Assembly: GCA_947653315.1 (NCBI GenBank)
Contig: CANTGP010000086.1
Span: 1-10,186, forward strand
Direction of reading: 5' to 3'
Origin: an uncultured Lachnospiraceae bacterium
GTDB lineage: Bacteria; Bacillota; Clostridia; Lachnospirales; Lachnospiraceae
Length of the DNA: 10,186 nt
In this document: positions 7,664 to 10,186 of the stretch, in pieces
Numbering within the stretch: the first letter of the stretch is position 1
How the letters are laid out: every line of letters starts with the position of its first letter
Notes under the pieces: model-generated
What the model was told of the DNA's origin: nothing
The model's database searches: none
The model's input: only the letters and a program-made list of their open reading frames with translations
Made by a program: the position numbers and the translations under genes

Positions 7664-8950
7664 ATGAAAACCACATTGGAATATTATGATATTTATCCAA
7701 AGGTGCTGAGCACCGAAGCCGGGGCCGTGGTGACAATCCGGGCGCTGGGTGGGCATGTGGCGTTTGAGGGTGCCGGGAAATACCGGGTAACATTGGTACC
7801 TATGAATGAAATGGGGACAAATTTGCGGGAGCATGGTTATCAAACGGAAGATGCGGTTTATGAGGACGGCGCATTGCGCTTTCCCTGCTATCTGTCCGCC
7901 GAGCAGCAGTATGCCGTGCTTTTACGGAAACTGGAAGGGGAAATTTGGGTACCGTGCTGTGAATTGCGGATTTATGCATTGCGTCCGGATTTTTTCAGGC
8001 TGCGTCCGTTCCGGGGCGATATGCATTGCCATACCTGCCGGTCAGACGGGGCGGAGAGCCCGGCCATTGTGGCGGCAAATTACAGGAAGGCGGGATTTGA
8101 CTTCCTGTCCATTACGGATCACGGGCAATACGCCCCGTCGCTGGAAGCAATACGGGCCTATGAAGCCATTCCCATGGCTTTCCGGTTATTTTGCGGGGAA
8201 GAAGTGCATCCGCCGGGGATCAACAGCCATACCATCCATTTCGGAGGGGATTACAGCATCAATGATCTTTTCAGGAATCATCCGGAGCAATACGAACGGG
8301 AAGTGGATTTCATCGAACAGGGCATGCACATTCCGCCGCAGGTCAATGCCAGGGAATATGCGTCTTTGTTATGGGTATACCAAAAGATACGGGAGGCCGG
8401 CGGCATGTCGGTTATGGCGCATCCCTGTTGGATTCAGGGGGAAGCGTATCATGTTTCCAGGGCGATGTACCGGTACCTGTTAAGGACACATCCCTTCGAC
8501 GCACTGGAACTTACCTGCGGACAGTCTTTGGCGGAAAACCAGCTTCAGGTCAGCCTGTGGCAGCAGATGAGGGAGGAGGGACATACGGTGCCGGTTGTAG
8601 GCAGCAGCGATTCCCATGGAACGGTGAACTCGCAGTGGTTCGGCCTGTCCAAGATGATTGTATTGGCGGAAAAGTGTGGGAAAGACGACATAATTGCCGC
8701 AGTCAAAGCACGAAGGGCGGTAGTGCTGGAGCAGTATGGGAAAGAGGAATGTCCCAGAGTGTATGGAGAAAACCGTGCGCTGGAATTCGTACTGTTTTTG
8801 CTTGCGGAATATATGCCGCTGCATGACGAATTGTGCTATGAGGAGGGCCGGTTAATGAAAGAATACGCCTGCGGCGACAGGGAGGCAGGGGAATTGCTGC
8901 GGCAAATCGGACGGCGCACGGAGGTTTTGTGGGAGAAATATTGGGCGTGA
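7664..8950 (+). CDS. PHP-domain metallohydrolase with N-terminal beta-rich domain
   Basis: Predicted cytoplasmic metal-dependent hydrolase of 428 residues. PHP enzymes usually hydrolyse phosphate mono- or diesters. Residues about 1-112 are beta-strand-rich with no catalytic motif. The PHP domain follows with a full metal-ligand set: D119-M-H121-C-H123, ITD152-H153, E180 and H182, H189/H192 (NSHTIH), H253 (VMAHPCW), and D316-S-H318 (VGSSDSHG). The last 70 or so residues look helical. There is no signal peptide or membrane segment. The start is ATG 7664, with GAGAAGG 9 nt upstream; TTG 7655 would add only three residues. It is last in the operon, 36 bp after the MFS gene, so it probably acts on the imported solute. 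Related families include histidinol phosphatase, the RNase AM/TrpH group, cyclic-phosphate phosphodiesterases and CehA/McbA-like hydrolases. The exact reaction cannot be read from the sequence. Confidence 0.9.
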   Translation: MKTTLEYYDIYPKVLSTEAGAVVTIRALGGHVAFEGAGKYRVTLVPMNEMGTNLREHGYQTEDAVYEDGALRFPCYLSAEQQYAVLLRKLEGEIWVPCCELRIYALRPDFFRLRPFRGDMHCHTCRSDGAESPAIVAANYRKAGFDFLSITDHGQYAPSLEAIRAYEAIPMAFRLFCGEEVHPPGINSHTIHFGGDYSINDLFRNHPEQYEREVDFIEQGMHIPPQVNAREYASLLWVYQKIREAGGMSVMAHPCWIQGEAYHVSRAMYRYLLRTHPFDALELTCGQSLAENQLQVSLWQQMREEGHTVPVVGSSDSHGTVNSQWFGLSKMIVLAEKCGKDDIIAAVKARRAVVLEQYGKEECPRVYGENRALEFVLFLLAEYMPLHDELCYEEGRLMKEYACGDREAGELLRQIGRRTEVLWEKYWA

Positions 8951-9124
8951 CGAAATACGGGTGGGGGAGGACGCAGAAGATAAGAGCGGAATCCCCTGCC
9001 CGGTTTGTTCCTGCCGCTTCGCAAGAAAATACCTCCCGTGCGTCCGCCAACACACATTTCAGGCCAAACGGTTACCTATATCAAACGGAATTATGATGGA
9101 AGGGATGTATCTGCCCATATTTTA

Positions 9125-9133
9125 TGTTATAAT
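9125..9133 (+). promoter_or_regulatory. Extended -10 promoter for the glycosyltransferase gene
   Basis: TGTTATAAT is a perfect extended -10 with no convincing -35 (ATGTAT at 9105-9110 at 17-bp spacing). A start near 9140 would give a leader of about 45 nt. It lies in the 234-bp gap 8951-9184, where I see no gene and no clear intrinsic terminator for the preceding operon. The gap also has two CAAACGG copies (9065-9071 and 9082-9088). The promoter suggests that the downstream gene is a separate transcription unit. Confidence 0.55.
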
Positions 9134-9184
9134 AAATGCGGTATTACGGTTTTGCCATATGGACGGATAAGGAGTGGGGAAAAT

Positions 9185-10186
9185 ATGATTACCATAACGT
9201 TGTGCATGATAGTGAAAAATGAGGAAAAAATTTTGGACCGCTGTCTGTCCTGCCTGCGGGACCTGATGGATGAAATCATTATCGTGGATACAGGCTCCGT
9301 GGATAAAACAAGGGAAATCGCTGCCCGTTATACGGATAAAATCTATGATTTCCGGTGGGTGGATGATTTTGCGGCTGCACGCAATTTCGCTTTTTCCAAG
9401 GCATCAGGGGAATATATTTATTCTGCGGATGCGGACGAAGTGCTGGATGAAGCCAACAGGGAGCGGTTCCGGCTGCTGAAAGAAAGCCTTCTGCCGGAAA
9501 TCGAAATCGTGCAGATGTATTACTGCAATCAATTAAAATTCGGCTCGGTATATAATTACGACAGGGAATACCGCCCGAAGCTGTTTAAGCGGGTACGTGC
9601 TTTTACATGGATTGACCCGATTCATGAGACCGTGCGGACGCAGCCCGTGGTGTTTGACAGCGATATTGAAATCCGTCATGAGCAGGAGGAAAGCCATGCC
9701 AAGAGGGATTTGGCGGCGTTTGAAAGAATCTGCGGCAGGGAGGGCGGCTTGTCGGAACGCCTGACGGATTTGTATGCGAGGGAATTGTTTATTGCCGGTG
9801 GGCGGGAAGATTTCCTGCGGGCGGGGGATTATTTTGAAAAGGTGTGCGAAGAAGAAGGACATTCCGAAGCGGAATTAAAAAAAGCGTTTTGCGTCGCGGC
9901 GAAAGCGGCGAGATTCCGAGGGGATCTTCCCGGATTTTTCAAATATGCCATGAAGGCGGTTGCCTGCGGGAGCTGCGCGGAAATCTGTTTGGAGCTGGCG
10001 TATCATTATGCGGATGCGGCGGATGACAACGAGGCAGCAGTGTGGTTTTACAATGCGGCATTTGAGACCGAAAGCATACTGGATATCCGCTGCGGCGGAG
10101 AGAAAGCGCTGCTTGGGCTGGCGGAAGTGTACCGCCGCAGCGGGCTGGAGGCGGAAGCGGGGGAATATGAGCGGATGGCGGCGGAA
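9185..10186 (+). CDS. Family 2 glycosyltransferase, SunS-like, with helical C-terminal part (partial)
   Basis: The frame runs open from ATG 9185 to the window edge (334 codons, no stop), so the C-terminus is missing. AAGGAG lies 10 nt upstream of the start. The N-terminal GT-A domain begins ITLCMIVKNEEKILDRCL, has VDTGSVDKT (D35, D40), an FAAARNFAF segment (62-70) and the metal/nucleotide-sugar DxD motif D82-A-D84-E. It continues with YRPKLFKR and IHETV motifs to about residue 170. From about residue 190 the sequence is helical with TPR-like features. This matches the widespread SunS-like group of cytoplasmic glycosyltransferases that modify proteins or peptides or act in surface glycan synthesis. 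Most members are only slightly longer than the visible part, so little is probably missing. The acceptor and sugar are unknown, and the separate promoter argues against a link to the importer operon. Confidence 0.92.
   Translation, partial: MITITLCMIVKNEEKILDRCLSCLRDLMDEIIIVDTGSVDKTREIAARYTDKIYDFRWVDDFAAARNFAFSKASGEYIYSADADEVLDEANRERFRLLKESLLPEIEIVQMYYCNQLKFGSVYNYDREYRPKLFKRVRAFTWIDPIHETVRTQPVVFDSDIEIRHEQEESHAKRDLAAFERICGREGGLSERLTDLYARELFIAGGREDFLRAGDYFEKVCEEEGHSEAELKKAFCVAAKAARFRGDLPGFFKYAMKAVACGSCAEICLELAYHYADAADDNEAAVWFYNAAFETESILDIRCGGEKALLGLAEVYRRSGLEAEAGEYERMAAE

Noticed and set aside
7088..7843. A 251-codon minus-strand frame across the MFS/PHP gene junction
   Set aside because: The translation is rich in His, Gln, Arg and Pro with no domain pattern, and it overlaps two well-supported genes on the other strand.
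8951..9060. Possible intrinsic terminator for the operon, from partial complementarity between a G-rich segment near 8955-8972 and a C-rich segment near 9030-9048
   Set aside because: The complementary segments are far apart, do not nest into one stem, and are not followed by a T-run.
8961..9170. A 69-codon frame in the gap before the glycosyltransferase gene
   Set aside because: It has no ribosome binding site, family signal or conserved pattern, and it overlaps the predicted promoter.

Overview
The window looks like chromosomal DNA from a Bacillota anaerobe, most likely a Lachnospiraceae-type Clostridia. This is inferred from a base composition near half G+C, strong AGGAGG-type ribosome binding sites, a YesM/YesN-style two-component pair divergent from a CUT1 ABC importer that has no ATPase gene, and a SunS-like glycosyltransferase. 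No species-level call is possible. No tRNA, rRNA, CRISPR array, transposase or phage gene is visible.

Layout. (1) 32-2875, minus strand: a YesM-type sensor histidine kinase and then a YesN-type response regulator. The regulator stops at 299 residues, where an AraC-type DNA-binding domain would normally begin. (2) 2876-3137: a 262-bp divergent control region. It holds a good promoter for the kinase, an extended -10 promoter for the plus-strand operon, and two near-identical 14-bp direct repeats 51 bp apart. (3) 3138-8950, plus strand: a tightly packed five-gene operon of two ABC permeases, a UgpB-like lipoprotein binding protein, an MFS transporter of the organophosphate:phosphate antiporter (OPA) type, and a PHP-domain metallohydrolase. 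(4) 8951-9184: an intergenic stretch with an extended -10 promoter. (5) 9185 to the right edge: a family 2 glycosyltransferase with a helical C-terminal part, running off the window.

How the genes may work together (inference). The kinase senses an extracellular cue, and the regulator, if functional, controls the operon. The binding protein and permeases import a solute using an ATPase encoded elsewhere. The UgpB-like binding protein, the MFS protein with basic residues at both positions matching the phosphate-binding arginines of GlpT, and a PHP hydrolase with a full metal site all point to an organophosphate, such as a glycerophosphodiester or sugar phosphate. In this reading the substrate is imported, cleaved inside the cell, and a product or co-substrate is exchanged by the MFS carrier. 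This three-way combination is the most interesting feature of the window. The truncated regulator and a 9-bp tandem repeat inside the MFS gene come next.
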